DNA from: Lentisphaerota bacterium
Lineage (GTDB): Bacteria; Verrucomicrobiota; Lentisphaeria; Victivallales; Victivallaceae
DNA length: 64,000 bases
Reading direction: 5' to 3'
NCBI GenBank assembly: GCA_024225035.1
Contig: JAAEMX010000146.1
Coordinates: 1 to 64,000 of the forward strand
Below are positions 1 through 8,225 of the stretch, piece by piece. The position numbers and the translations under genes are program-made. Position 1 is the stretch's first letter, and each line of letters begins with the position of its first letter. The notes below the pieces were generated by a model. It saw only the letters and a list, made by a program, of their open reading frames with translations, was not told the origin of the DNA and made no database searches.

Positions 1-66
1 AAAATATTAAATAAAAAGCAAATCCCGTGGGAGGCTTAAGCCTTTAAAGAATGCAGCCGGGATTTT
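1..66 (-). terminator. Possible terminator of the metalloprotease-like gene
   Basis: An 8-bp inverted repeat (AAATCCCG at 20-27, CGGGATTT at 58-65) encloses a perfect 12-bp palindrome (AGGCTTAAGCCT at 32-43). Read on the minus strand the structure is followed by a T-rich stretch, as expected of a Rho-independent terminator. It lies just downstream of the minus-strand gene ending at 109. The 30-base loop is long, so this is only moderately convincing. Confidence 0.45.
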
Positions 67-108
67 GGTAAGCAACAAATGCGGAAAAAGCCTAGCAAAG
101 GGATTAGC

Positions 109-778
109 TCAAAGAGTCAAGAACTCGGTACTCTCAAGATTTTTAGAAATCATGAATTTTTTCAAATGATCAGTGATATTACTTAGTCTGGTACTTTTTG
201 TCTTACCCTTATTGTAATAAGACATACGGCTCACAAAATACTCACGTAATTCTGCAGCTGTTAAATTGAATTCTTTGATAAATGAAATCTTATGATCCGC
301 TCGTTTGTATCTGACAGGGGTTCTAAACAGTCTTATCAGAACTGATATTTCAAAAATATAGGCGGTTGGCTTCACTATTATAAATTCCGGCAGCTACATT
401 GAAAGCATGCCCTGTTTCGTGTATTAATATGCCGACAAAAGTCAAAATAGATAAATTAAGTGCTTTTGAGTTGCAGGCAATTGTAAAAACAGGTTGCCAT
501 TCACTGGATGCCTGGCCTTGGATGCTCAGTAGCCTGTAAGTTTTCGAACTAATAAAGATTGCTGGATTACCCTCTGCTCCCAGGAAGCAGTCATTGCAAT
601 GAACGACAATCTTTATTTTGCGCATGCTGGTTCTTCCTGTAACTACTCCTCTGGTTCCTTCAATACTGCATATTTCAATTATATCATTAATCAAATGTTC
701 ATAAAATGTCTGGCGTTTCAGACTGATTGAACTTTGTGAATTTTTATCAGTGATAAATACGACTTCGGTTAAAGCCAT
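109..778 (-). pseudogene. Frameshifted zinc metalloprotease-like protein (HETGH motif)
   Basis: The first frame starts at 778 behind an AGGAG ribosome site and encodes 142 residues ending shortly after HETGHAFNVAAG. It runs into a stop at 350-352. The neighbouring frame continues naturally from about 365. Removing one C from the CC at 364-365 joins the parts as NSEANAYIFE followed by about 80 more residues, a protein of about 220 residues. HETGH fits the HExxH zinc-binding helix, and the glutamates in NSEANAYIFE could supply the third ligand, as in zincin peptidases. No signal peptide is seen. The substrate cannot be told. The single-base shift may be a real mutation, programmed slippage or a sequence error. 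The gene stands alone, with no partner on either side. Confidence 0.6.
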
Positions 779-975
779 TATAAAACTCCTTTTCTGCTGT
801 AAGTGACTAATGATATGGTGGAACAGATGAAGTAGTTAGAGTCGGCTTTTCAAGGTGCAATGATAGCGTTTTGGAGTCTCTCTAATTATATCCGAAGGTA
901 ATATGCAGGTTTCTTATGCGAATATTAGTTGAGTGTATGCCTTTAAAAATAAAAGAAGCATTTCAAAAACATTAT

Positions 976-1764
976 CTACAAATCAACTATTCGCAAGTCA
1001 AAGTCAGCGGTCATCAGGAAGGCTCTATCTTCCGGTTTAATATCGTTGTCTGTGACAAAAACATCGATATTTTTAAAATCCACAACTTTCATCAGAGAAT
1101 GAATATCAAATTTTGAGGAATCCAATAGAGCAATAACCTTATCTGCATTATTGATCATATTCTGTTTAACCTGAACTTCAAGAGGGTTTGGATCGGTCAG
1201 GCCTATTTCACTGTCAAATCCAGCTGAGCTTATGAATAAAATATTTGACTTGTGAGCATCGAAAAATGTTTGAGCGCTTGGGCCTACAAAAGTATTGGAT
1301 ATTTTTCTAAGGATACCGCCGCTGCAGACCAGGTTGTATTCATAATTATACTGAGTAGCCAGATTGCAAATATACATGCTGTTGGTCAGTATAGTTATGG
1401 TTTCAGCCAGCTTGTCAAGGAATTGGACTATGCTTGCAACAGTAGTGCCACCTTCCAGAGTTATTATGTCTCCCGGGGCGACAAAAGTTTCAACGGCATA
1501 TTCTGCAAGGGCAAGTTTTTTGTGCTCATTAATCAGCCGTTTTGCTGAAACTGCGTTTTCCGCAATGCCTGATTTTTTGCTTTTTTTGACTGCGGTAATA
1601 CCGCCATGAATTCTTTTCAAGACGCCCTGCTTTTCAAGAGAAGTTATGTCGCGCCATAATGTCATGCTTGAGATCCCTAGTATTTCAAGCAGCTCTTTGG
1701 TTGACATTGAGCCCGACTTTTCTAGTTTGGAGATAATTAAATCTTTTCTCTCTTCAGCAAGCAT
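976..1764 (-). CDS. DeoR-family transcriptional repressor of the sugar locus
   Basis: A 262-residue DeoR-type regulator. Residues 1-57 form the winged helix-turn-helix (MLAEERKDLIISKLEKSG, then TKELLEILGISSMTLWRDI). The rest is the DeoR C-terminal sensor domain, which in this family binds a phosphorylated sugar (GDIITLEGGTT and FISSAGFD segments). The ATG at 1764 is preferred because GAGGA lies 10-14 bases before it; an upstream ATG at 1806 lacks such a site. The gene is divergent from the kinase at 1946, with about 180 bases between. I infer that it represses the kinase-isomerase-permease genes and is released by a sugar phosphate made there. The effector is not readable from sequence. Confidence 0.85.
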   Translation of the reverse strand: MLAEERKDLIISKLEKSGSMSTKELLEILGISSMTLWRDITSLEKQGVLKRIHGGITAVKKSKKSGIAENAVSAKRLINEHKKLALAEYAVETFVAPGDIITLEGGTTVASIVQFLDKLAETITILTNSMYICNLATQYNYEYNLVCSGGILRKISNTFVGPSAQTFFDAHKSNILFISSAGFDSEIGLTDPNPLEVQVKQNMINNADKVIALLDSSKFDIHSLMKVVDFKNIDVFVTDNDIKPEDRAFLMTADFDLRIVDL

Positions 1765-1808
1765 CGTTTGGTAATCCTCGATTATGTTTATGCTAAATAA
1801 TATCATGT

Positions 1809-1922
1809 TATCAAATGAGATGCAAGTATAAAATGATATAAAAAGGACTAAAATGTATTTGACAAAGTGCGTTTGCGATGTCTAATTATCATTAGGTATC
1901 AAATAATAACATTTATTAGGTA
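1809..1922 (+). promoter_or_regulatory. Divergent promoter and candidate DeoR operators
   Basis: TTGACA at 1859-1864 and TAATTA at 1883-1888, 18 bases apart, make a plausible sigma-70 promoter for the kinase operon. Two short direct repeats flank or overlap it: TATCAAAT at 1809-1816 and 1897-1904, and ATTAGGTA at 1891-1898 and 1915-1922. Repeats around a promoter next to a DeoR gene are reasonable operator candidates. The assignment is inference. Confidence 0.5.
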
Positions 1923-1945
1923 ATTGCTTACAGAGGGGTAAGTCG

Positions 1946-2947
1946 ATGGATTATTATCTTGGTATAGATGCTGGAGGAACAAGGACGAGGTGTGTAGTGG
2001 CTGACTGTCACGGGCACATCCTGTCCTATGGTACTTCCAGTACTGCCAGTTTAGCGGCCGGGAAGGATAAAGTTTTTCAGAGTCTGAATGACGGTATTTC
2101 TGCATGCATAGATGGACTTCAAGGGTTCGATGGTTATATTGTTTCCGCCTTTGCGGGGGCAGCTTCAGTTGTGCTCGAAGATGAAAGAAAACTTTTCAGT
2201 CAACTCGTTAAGAATGTGTCTATAGTTAATATTGGAGCAGTTGGAACTCATCACGATATTCATGCTGCCCTTAAAGGTGGTTTATGCGAATCTCCAGGTA
2301 TTGCGCTTATTTCGGGGACAGGTTCGAGCTGTTACGGGATTAATAAAGACGAAAAATCGTGGCAGGCCGGAGGCTGGGAATGCGTTGTTGATGACTTGGG
2401 TAGCGCTTACTACATGGCCAGCCGGGCACTCGGAGTAATTGCCAAGGATGTTGACGGGCGTGGAGAGCCGACAACAATGACTCCATGCGCTTATGATTAT
2501 TTTAAGCTGCAGTCATGGCCGGAGATAATTAAACGCCTACACACAGAAGGATTCAAAGGAAAACCACTTGGGAAAAAAGATATTGCCGGTTTTGCTCCTT
2601 ATGTCTGTAAGGCTGCGGAGCAGGGAGATGCGGCTGCTCTCAAAATAATTGAGACTGGCGTTGATGAACTTATCCTCATGGTTAAGTCTGTTTGCGATAA
2701 TCTTGGTTTGAAAGGTGAAGAACAAAAATTGATTTTGACCGGAAGTGTAATCAATAATCCGTTTATTCGCTCAATCTTTCAGAAGAAACTTAAAAATGTA
2801 CTGCCTGAAATGCAGGTCTGTGACTCGATATTCCCTCCGGTGGTTGGTGCGCTGCTTGAAGCAATGCGTATTAATGGCTTAGAGGTAAATGATGAAATTA
2901 AAAAGAACTTAAAGGACTCTGTGGTTGATATTTGCCACCTTTTATAA
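1946..2947 (+). CDS. BadF/BadG-type sugar kinase, N-acetylglucosamine kinase-like
   Basis: A 333-residue ASKHA-fold kinase. The N-terminus YYLGIDAGGTRTRCVV is the phosphate-1 loop. ISGTGSSCYG at about 122-131 is the phosphate-2 loop. GGWECVVDDLGSAYYMASRA follows, matching the GGWG..LGDEGS signature of N-acetylglucosamine kinases. The C-terminal LTGSVINNPF fits the adenosine-binding region. The enzyme probably phosphorylates an amino sugar or hexose in the cytoplasm. The ATG follows AGAGGGG. It is the first gene of the operon, nine bases before the isomerase gene. Other members of the BadF/BadG family activate dehydratases, but the linked isomerases and permease favour a sugar kinase. Confidence 0.82.
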   Translation: MDYYLGIDAGGTRTRCVVADCHGHILSYGTSSTASLAAGKDKVFQSLNDGISACIDGLQGFDGYIVSAFAGAASVVLEDERKLFSQLVKNVSIVNIGAVGTHHDIHAALKGGLCESPGIALISGTGSSCYGINKDEKSWQAGGWECVVDDLGSAYYMASRALGVIAKDVDGRGEPTTMTPCAYDYFKLQSWPEIIKRLHTEGFKGKPLGKKDIAGFAPYVCKAAEQGDAAALKIIETGVDELILMVKSVCDNLGLKGEEQKLILTGSVINNPFIRSIFQKKLKNVLPEMQVCDSIFPPVVGALLEAMRINGLEVNDEIKKNLKDSVVDICHLL

Positions 2948-2956
2948 GGAATACAC

Positions 2957-3532
2957 ATGATTGATATCGGAAATGTTGTACAAAAACTGAACTTAAATGA
3001 AGGTTGTATTGAGGGAGCAAATGTCAAAGTAAGGATGCTGAGTGAACTCAAAGAGTGCTTTGCTGATACTGATGCTTATAATGTCGCAATGGATGCTGGA
3101 GACAGGGTGGTTTACTCTGTATCAAGTATTGAGCCCGGCGGTGAGGATGGAGGGTTGCATTATGGGCTGGGGATGATTATGCCAGGCAAAATAGGGGATG
3201 AATATTTTTTAACCAGAGGACATCTGCATTCCAAACGGAGTGCCGTAGAAATATATATAGGCTTAAAAGGAAAAGGCACAATGCTGCTGGAAGATGAGGA
3301 TTCCGGAGAGAGTCGAACTGTGGAATTCAAAGAAAATACGGTAGTATATGTGCCTGGATATACTGCTCACCGAACTTATAACATCGGGAATGAACCGGTG
3401 TTGTATCTTGGAATATATGCTGCAGATGCAGGACATGATTATGAAGCTGTCAGAGAAAAGAACTTCAATTGTGTTGTTACGGAGACTGGGGCAGGCCCTG
3501 AGATGAAAAAGCGATCAGACTATTTAAAATGA
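2957..3532 (+). CDS. pgiA: Cupin-type glucose-6-phosphate isomerase
   Basis: A 191-residue protein of the metal-dependent cupin phosphoglucose isomerase family, first known from Archaea and unrelated in fold to the classical Pgi. It interconverts glucose-6-phosphate and fructose-6-phosphate. The cupin metal site is visible as TRGHLHSKRSAVEIYIGLKG (two His and the Glu) and the later His in VPGYTAHRTYN. The length matches the family. A GGAATACAC spacer gives a modest ribosome site. Its stop overlaps an ATG of the next gene, so the genes are clearly cotranscribed. With the sugar kinase before it, it would channel a hexose phosphate into glycolysis. Confidence 0.88.
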   Translation: MIDIGNVVQKLNLNEGCIEGANVKVRMLSELKECFADTDAYNVAMDAGDRVVYSVSSIEPGGEDGGLHYGLGMIMPGKIGDEYFLTRGHLHSKRSAVEIYIGLKGKGTMLLEDEDSGESRTVEFKENTVVYVPGYTAHRTYNIGNEPVLYLGIYAADAGHDYEAVREKNFNCVVTETGAGPEMKKRSDYLK

Positions 3533-3558
3533 CAAAACAAATTTTTAGAGGGCAGCCA

Positions 3559-3951
3559 ATGAGTGAAGTAGTAGAAATGTTATCTCCAGTCCAACCGGAA
3601 ATTAAATCTCTGGAAAGACCTTGGGGTTATTTTGATCAGTATGCAAATAATGAAAATGTGACTGTAAGTTTAATGCATGTGAACCCGGGGCAACGGCTGA
3701 GTCTGCAGTTACATGAGAAAAGAAATGAGTTATGGATTGTCTTTGATGACGGAGCAAAAATCCAGATTGATTCAGAAGAGAAGATTTACAATTCTGGGGA
3801 TAGAGTGTGGATTCCGGCAGGTTCTAAACACCGTTTGTCATGTGTTGGTGATAAGCAGGTGAGGGTGCTGGAGGTTGCATTTGGCGAATGGATAATTGAG
3901 GATATTACGCGCTTTCAGGATGACTACAGACGACCCGAATCAGGTGAATAG
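3559..3951 (+). CDS. Type II mannose-6-phosphate isomerase-like cupin
   Basis: A 130-residue single cupin. It resembles the C-terminal mannose-6-phosphate isomerase domain of bifunctional PMI/GDP-mannose pyrophosphorylases: it opens with ERPWGYFDQY, has LSLQLHEKRNELWIVFDDG as the first metal motif and DRVWIPAGSKHRL as the second. The nucleotidyltransferase half is absent, so it would act only as an isomerase, or bind a sugar phosphate. I chose the ATG at 3559 because AGAGGG precedes it; an ATG at 3529 overlaps the previous stop and could be used by translational coupling. It lies one base before the class I isomerase gene, so two phosphomannose isomerase types are adjacent. Confidence 0.75.
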   Translation: MSEVVEMLSPVQPEIKSLERPWGYFDQYANNENVTVSLMHVNPGQRLSLQLHEKRNELWIVFDDGAKIQIDSEEKIYNSGDRVWIPAGSKHRLSCVGDKQVRVLEVAFGEWIIEDITRFQDDYRRPESGE

Positions 3952-3952
3952 A

Positions 3953-5707
3953 ATGTATAGTAATTATGATAAATATCCTCATGTTGAAGTAAATGGTTTT
4001 GATAATCAGGTTTTTACTGGTTATAAAGATATAGTTGGTAGAATACAGGAAGATATAAATGACTGCACTGATGGGAAATGTATAATTGCGGTTGATTGCT
4101 ATCCTGGAGTTTTGGATAAAGAGGTACTTAATGCCTTTAAGAAAAAACTAAAACCGACTTTGACGATAAACACGCTTGATGTTAAATATTCAGAAGATGA
4201 AACTCAAAAACTGCTGCAGCGTAACCTTACTGACGACAGAATATTTGGGGTTATGTCATTTCACAAGCTTGGTGAATTTTTTGATCCTGAAAAGTTATTG
4301 GATGCAAAAAATGAGATTGCTGCTTCAAATGGCTTGATTCTTGTTTATGGAGTCGGAGCTTCACTTCTTTGTGAAACTGATATTTTAATTTATGCTGACC
4401 TGGCCCGCTGGGAAATACAACAACGGTATAGAGACGGTAGGCTTGATAATTGGGGCGCTGGTAATTACGATGAGGATACGTTGCGCAAATACAAGCGGGC
4501 TTACTTTGTCGAATGGCGTGTTGCTGACCGGCACAAGTTAGAGCTTTTTGAAAAGATCGATTACCTGCTGGATACAAATATCCCGGACTCTCCCAAAGCA
4601 ATTAGTGGTGATGCCTTCAGGGAAGGTTTGGATAAAACTGTCGAACGCCCGTTTAGGGTCGTTCCATTTTTTGATCCGGCTCCGTGGGGCGGACAGTGGA
4701 TGAAGAAGGTTTGCGGTTTGGATAAACGTCAGCAGAATTACGGCTGGTGTTTTGACTGTGTGCCCGAGGAAAACAGTTTGTTGCTGCGTTTCAACGATGT
4801 TGATATTGAAGTACCGTCTGTCAATGTTGTTTTCAGGAATCCTGTTGAGCTGCTTGGGGAGGGTGTTTATGCCAGGTTCGGCAAGGAGTTTCCGATTCGA
4901 TTTGACCTGCTTGATACTATGGGGGGCGGTAATTTAAGTTTTCAGGTTCATCCTCTGACTGAGTATATCTATAATACATTTGGAATGGCTTATACTCAGG
5001 ACGAAAGTTATTACATGCTGGATGCTGGGGAAAATGCATCGGTATACCTGGGATTAAAAGATAATATTAACCCAGATGAAATGGTTGCCGATTTGAGAAC
5101 TGCTCAAGTTGATCCGGATAAGGCTTTTCCTGCCGATAAATACGCTAATTGTTTTTCAGCCAACAAACATGATCATTTCTTGATTCCTGCCGGAACAACA
5201 CATTGCTCCGGGTCTGAGAGTATGGTTCTCGAAATAAGCGCCACTCCATACATCTTCACTTTCAAGCTGTGGGATTGGGGACGGCTTGGTCTGGACGGAT
5301 TACCCAGACCGGTAAATATCGAACACGGCAAAAATGTTATCCAGTGGAACAGAACGACGCAGTGGGTAAAGGATAATCTGGTCAACTGTGTTGAGCAGAT
5401 TGCTTCCGGACCGGGCTGGACTGAGGAAAGAACCGGATTGCATGAGCGCGAATTCATTGAGACCAGAAGGCACTGGTTTACTGGTAAAGTTACACATAAT
5501 ACGGACGGAGGGGTAAATGTATTGAACCTAATCGAAGGTAAAGAGGCGATAATTGAGAGCCCGTCAAGTAATTTTGAGCCATTTATTGTTCATTATGCTG
5601 AGACGTTCATAATTCCCGCCTGCGTTGGAGAATATTCAATTTCTCCCTATGGAAAATCGAAAGGTAAACGTTGCGGAACGATCAAAGCATTTGTCAGAAA
5701 CTGCTAG
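3953..5707 (+). CDS. manA: Class I mannose-6-phosphate isomerase with an N-terminal kinase-like domain
   Basis: A protein of about 584 residues. The C-terminal ~330 residues are a type I phosphomannose isomerase: GGGNLSFQVHPLTEY at about residue 325 carries the zinc-binding QVHP, and HDHFLIPAGTTHCSG at about 405 adds another ligand. The N-terminal ~220 residues resemble a P-loop uridine-kinase-type fold (CIIAVDCYPGVLDKE, LILVYGVGASLL) but lack a canonical Walker A GxxxxGK[ST], so this part is probably not an active kinase. Classical ManA is about 390 residues and lacks this extension. The ATG at 3953 follows CAGGTG; two upstream in-frame ATGs overlap the preceding gene. It converts mannose-6-phosphate to fructose-6-phosphate in the cytoplasm. 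Confidence 0.82.
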   Translation: MYSNYDKYPHVEVNGFDNQVFTGYKDIVGRIQEDINDCTDGKCIIAVDCYPGVLDKEVLNAFKKKLKPTLTINTLDVKYSEDETQKLLQRNLTDDRIFGVMSFHKLGEFFDPEKLLDAKNEIAASNGLILVYGVGASLLCETDILIYADLARWEIQQRYRDGRLDNWGAGNYDEDTLRKYKRAYFVEWRVADRHKLELFEKIDYLLDTNIPDSPKAISGDAFREGLDKTVERPFRVVPFFDPAPWGGQWMKKVCGLDKRQQNYGWCFDCVPEENSLLLRFNDVDIEVPSVNVVFRNPVELLGEGVYARFGKEFPIRFDLLDTMGGGNLSFQVHPLTEYIYNTFGMAYTQDESYYMLDAGENASVYLGLKDNINPDEMVADLRTAQVDPDKAFPADKYANCFSANKHDHFLIPAGTTHCSGSESMVLEISATPYIFTFKLWDWGRLGLDGLPRPVNIEHGKNVIQWNRTTQWVKDNLVNCVEQIASGPGWTEERTGLHEREFIETRRHWFTGKVTHNTDGGVNVLNLIEGKEAIIESPSSNFEPFIVHYAETFIIPACVGEYSISPYGKSKGKRCGTIKAFVRNC

Positions 5708-5743
5708 ATTAAAAATGAACACAATTGGGAGTTAACAATTTCA

Positions 5744-7126
5744 ATGAACAAGAATGCTAAGAAGATAATTATCAGGGCCTGCATTTTTGCCGGACTTGGC
5801 GGACTGCTTTTCGGATTAGATCAGGGTTTTATCAACGGCTCATTAAGTTTTATCAAAGAAGAGATGAATCTTTCTTTGATGCAGAGCCAGTCATTCGCCA
5901 GTATAATGCATCTGGGGTGTATTGTCGGAGTGTTGTTCAGCGGCTGGGTGTCAAGAGCCATTGGCCGCAAAAAAACTCTTGTGGTGACGGCCTTGTTTTT
6001 TGGCTTTTTCAGTCTTCTCGGAGCATTTACTCATGATGTGGTCGTACTTTATGCATCAAGATTCGCACTTGGGCTTGCGGTCGGATATGCTTCATTCGTA
6101 GTTCCGTTATATTTTTCAGAAATTGCACCTGCCCGTATGCGGGGAGGGTTTATTGCAATGTACCAGTTGATGATTACTATCGGCATTTTTGCTATCTTCC
6201 TGTCGAATTCGGTTATTGGAACTTATTTCCATAGCTGGCGCTTGATGCTTGGGATTATTGCATTGCCTTCAATTGTAATGTTCCTTGGTGCTTTATTTAT
6301 TCCTCAATCACCGCGTTGGCTGGTGCTTAAGGGGAAAGAAGAAGATGCAAGAGCTGTACTTTCCAGTATTCGTGAACATGAAAGTCATGCTGATGACGAG
6401 TTTGATGAAATTAAGAAGAATATCAACGCTGAATCTAAACAGAGCGGCTGGCGCATGCTTAAAGAATCCTATTTTCTTAAGGTTCTCGGTCTTGGCGTCC
6501 TATTGATGCTGCTGCAGCAATTCTCAGGTATTAATGCTGTAATCTATTATTCAGGTGAGATATTCAAAAAGGCTGGCGCTTCACATCCTGCAATGGGTAC
6601 TGTTGTTATCGGTCTTATTAATGTGATCTTTACTGTTATCGCCATAAGATATGTTGACAAATGGGGGCGTAAACCAATTCTTTATTCCGGGCTCGGGGTA
6701 ATGACAGTGACTTTGCTGTTAATTGGTGCTTTATTCAAAATGCAGGAAACTGGAGTTGTACTGGGTAGTTTTTCAAGCGGATTGCTGGTAGCTGCCTGTA
6801 TTGTCTATATTGCTGCTTTTGCGATGTCTCTCGGCCCTATCATGTGGATCATATGCGCTGAAATCTTTCCTTTGGAAGGACGTGATTTCGGGATTACTGT
6901 CACTACAGCTACCTGTTGGATTGCCTGTGCGATTGTTGTCCAGTTCTCACTCTCTATCATTCATCACTTTGGAGGTTCAAGTTTGTTCTTCCTCTTTGCT
7001 GTCTGCTGTGTATTAGGCTTCTCAATTGTGAGGCTGTTTACTCCAGAGACCAAAGGTGTATCTCTTGAACATATTGAAGTGAAACTTAAAAGCGGTGAAA
7101 AACTGTTGAAAATCGGCAGAACTTAA
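5744..7126 (+). CDS. Sugar-porter family MFS permease
   Basis: A 460-residue inner-membrane transporter of the major facilitator superfamily, sugar porter branch. Twelve hydrophobic segments can be followed. Family signatures are present: LFGLDQGFINGSL in helix 1, GRKKT in loop 2-3, PQSPRWL before the central loop, QQFSGINAVIYYSGEIF in helix 7, DKWGRKP in loop 8-9 and the terminal PETKG. It probably imports a hexose with protons. It ends the operon, 36 bases after manA, and is followed by a strong terminator. Supply by permease, phosphorylation by the kinase and isomerisation by the three isomerases make a coherent pathway. Confidence 0.9.
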   Translation: MNKNAKKIIIRACIFAGLGGLLFGLDQGFINGSLSFIKEEMNLSLMQSQSFASIMHLGCIVGVLFSGWVSRAIGRKKTLVVTALFFGFFSLLGAFTHDVVVLYASRFALGLAVGYASFVVPLYFSEIAPARMRGGFIAMYQLMITIGIFAIFLSNSVIGTYFHSWRLMLGIIALPSIVMFLGALFIPQSPRWLVLKGKEEDARAVLSSIREHESHADDEFDEIKKNINAESKQSGWRMLKESYFLKVLGLGVLLMLLQQFSGINAVIYYSGEIFKKAGASHPAMGTVVIGLINVIFTVIAIRYVDKWGRKPILYSGLGVMTVTLLLIGALFKMQETGVVLGSFSSGLLVAACIVYIAAFAMSLGPIMWIICAEIFPLEGRDFGITVTTATCWIACAIVVQFSLSIIHHFGGSSLFFLFAVCCVLGFSIVRLFTPETKGVSLEHIEVKLKSGEKLLKIGRT

Positions 7127-7146
7127 TACTCTGCTTTTTACATGGG

Positions 7147-7190
7147 AACGGCGGCTTTGACCTTTATGGTCGATGCCGCCGTTTTCTTTC
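7147..7190 (+). terminator. Rho-independent terminator after the permease
   Basis: A 9-bp perfect stem (AACGGCGGC at 7147-7155, GCCGCCGTT at 7175-7183) is followed at once by TTTTC. It ends the sugar operon. It is downstream of the small minus-strand gene ending at 7243, but on that strand no T-run follows. Confidence 0.8.
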
Positions 7191-7242
7191 GCTCTTCGAT
7201 ATTTTCGCTGATATTGCAGCGCTGTGTCAATTATCCTGTCCA

Positions 7243-7404
7243 TCAGTGATTATTCTTTCTATTTTTTTTGTTGACTCCGCCGAGCACTTTGAAGTTGTCA
7301 TAGTAAACTTCACTGATCGTGTCATTAATTCGAGTGTGACTCTTTACAGCCTTGTCAATGATTACATGCAATTTATGTTGCAGGTTTGTTATTGTTTTGT
7401 TCAT
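7243..7404 (-). CDS. 53-residue protein of unknown function, tandem copy A
   Basis: A short gene below usual length limits. It begins with ATG at 7404 behind AGAGGT and stops with TGA at 7243-7245. The product has 53 residues, is basic and probably helical, and has no signal peptide or membrane span. It is supported by a paralog of the same length on the same strand 522 bases upstream (copy B). Shared positions include the Q-x-K-[LI]-H-V stretch (KLHVIIDKAVK here, KIHVVIDTIVK in B), then a ND pair and EVYYDN/EVLYDN, and both end in a lysine/asparagine-rich tail. Family and function are not recognised. Confidence 0.7.
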   Translation of the reverse strand: MNKTITNLQHKLHVIIDKAVKSHTRINDTISEVYYDNFKVLGGVNKKNRKNNH

Positions 7405-7684
7405 TTTAATACCTCTAATTTGTTCTATTAATTTTTAGTTTTATTTTCTGACAGTAACTCGTCAACTGTCAAACTTAGCAAACAAGACAGGCATTGATCG
7501 AATTTGTTCTATTATTTCTTCTATTTTTTATGAATTTCATAATATTTCAATCAAACGCTAATATTTGCAAGTGTATGTATTTGTATTTATGTTGTTTGTT
7601 TGCATGTGTTTATGATTTAATGTGTTATTTGTTTACGAAAGGGGATTTTTCTATCAAAAACTGCAATAATTTTTAGTTTGACCA

Positions 7685-7718
7685 TGAAAAAAGTGTCATA
7701 AAAGGCACTTTTTTTTTA
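7685..7718 (-). terminator. Bidirectional-looking terminator after small gene B
   Basis: AAAAAAGTGTC and GGCACTTTTTT around 7687-7712 form a stem with one G-T pair, with T-runs on both strands. On the minus strand it lies about 50 bases downstream of the small gene that stops at 7765. Confidence 0.7.
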
Positions 7719-7764
7719 CGAATTATGCATTTGTTTGGCAAGAATATTAATATTCTTATGTCTT

Positions 7765-7926
7765 TTAATGCTTATTCTCATTACTTTTTTTCTTGTTTGT
7801 TTCTAGCGCACGATAGTTATCGTACAGAACTTCAACTGTTGCATCATTTAGGTAGTTATAATTTTTGACAATTGTGTCAATGACTACGTGAATCTTACTT
7901 TGTATTTTTTTTACTGACTTATGCAT
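7765..7926 (-). CDS. 53-residue protein of unknown function, tandem copy B
   Basis: It begins with ATG at 7926 behind a very good ribosome site (AAGGAG, seven bases before the start) and stops with TAA at 7765-7767. The product has 53 residues, the same length as copy A. About half of the positions are identical or similar, centred on IQSKIHVVIDTIVKNY and EVLYDNYRAL. The strong ribosome site, the following terminator and the conserved protein sequence against diverged DNA together argue that it is a real gene. No function is recognised. A short helical cytoplasmic protein is the most that can be said. Confidence 0.75.
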   Translation of the reverse strand: MHKSVKKIQSKIHVVIDTIVKNYNYLNDATVEVLYDNYRALETNKKKSNENKH

Positions 7927-8176
7927 GTTTTTCTCCTTATTGGCAATTACTGGTTATTCATAGTCGTCGAGTAGGACATTAGTTTTTATCAATTGTTCTA
8001 CAATTTTCTTCTTTTTTTAAGAATTTAAGCCATTTTGCTAAAATCTTAATATTTATAAAAATGGCATATTATTTCTTATTATCTTTGTGATCAGTTTCTT
8101 AGGTCTGTTTTGAATCTAGTATAAAAAGTATGCCTTTGTGGTATGAAAAACTGCAATATTTATGGAGCTAATTATT

Positions 8177-8200
8177 AAAAAAGCGCCTGCGGAGGCGCTT
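8177..8200 (-). terminator. Terminator of the YfbK-like gene
   Basis: AAGCGCCT (8181-8188) and AGGCGCTT (8193-8200) form a perfect 8-bp stem with a 4-base loop. On the minus strand a T-run follows directly. It lies 26 bases beyond the final stop codon of the vWA pseudogene. Confidence 0.85.
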
Positions 8201-8225
8201 CCATATAACATTTATAAATTATAAT

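Larger units (their letters stand above)
7504..8158 (-). repeat. Diverged tandem duplication carrying the two 53-residue genes
   Basis: The leaders of the two small genes also match. The 37 bases at 7504-7540 resemble those at 7993-8029, both beginning TTGTTCTA and containing a T-rich run, then GAATTT. The 13-mer AAAAACTGCAATA occurs at 7656-7668 and 8146-8158. These pairs are about 490 bases apart and the two ATGs 522 apart. The duplication therefore included promoter or leader as well as gene, followed by divergence. Apart from this leader and a hairpin near 7700 I see nothing else in 7405-7764 or 7927-8176. Confidence 0.6.

Noticed and set aside
916..1116. 66-codon plus-strand ORF overlapping the DeoR gene
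   Set aside because: No ribosome site; mostly antisense to a well-supported regulator.
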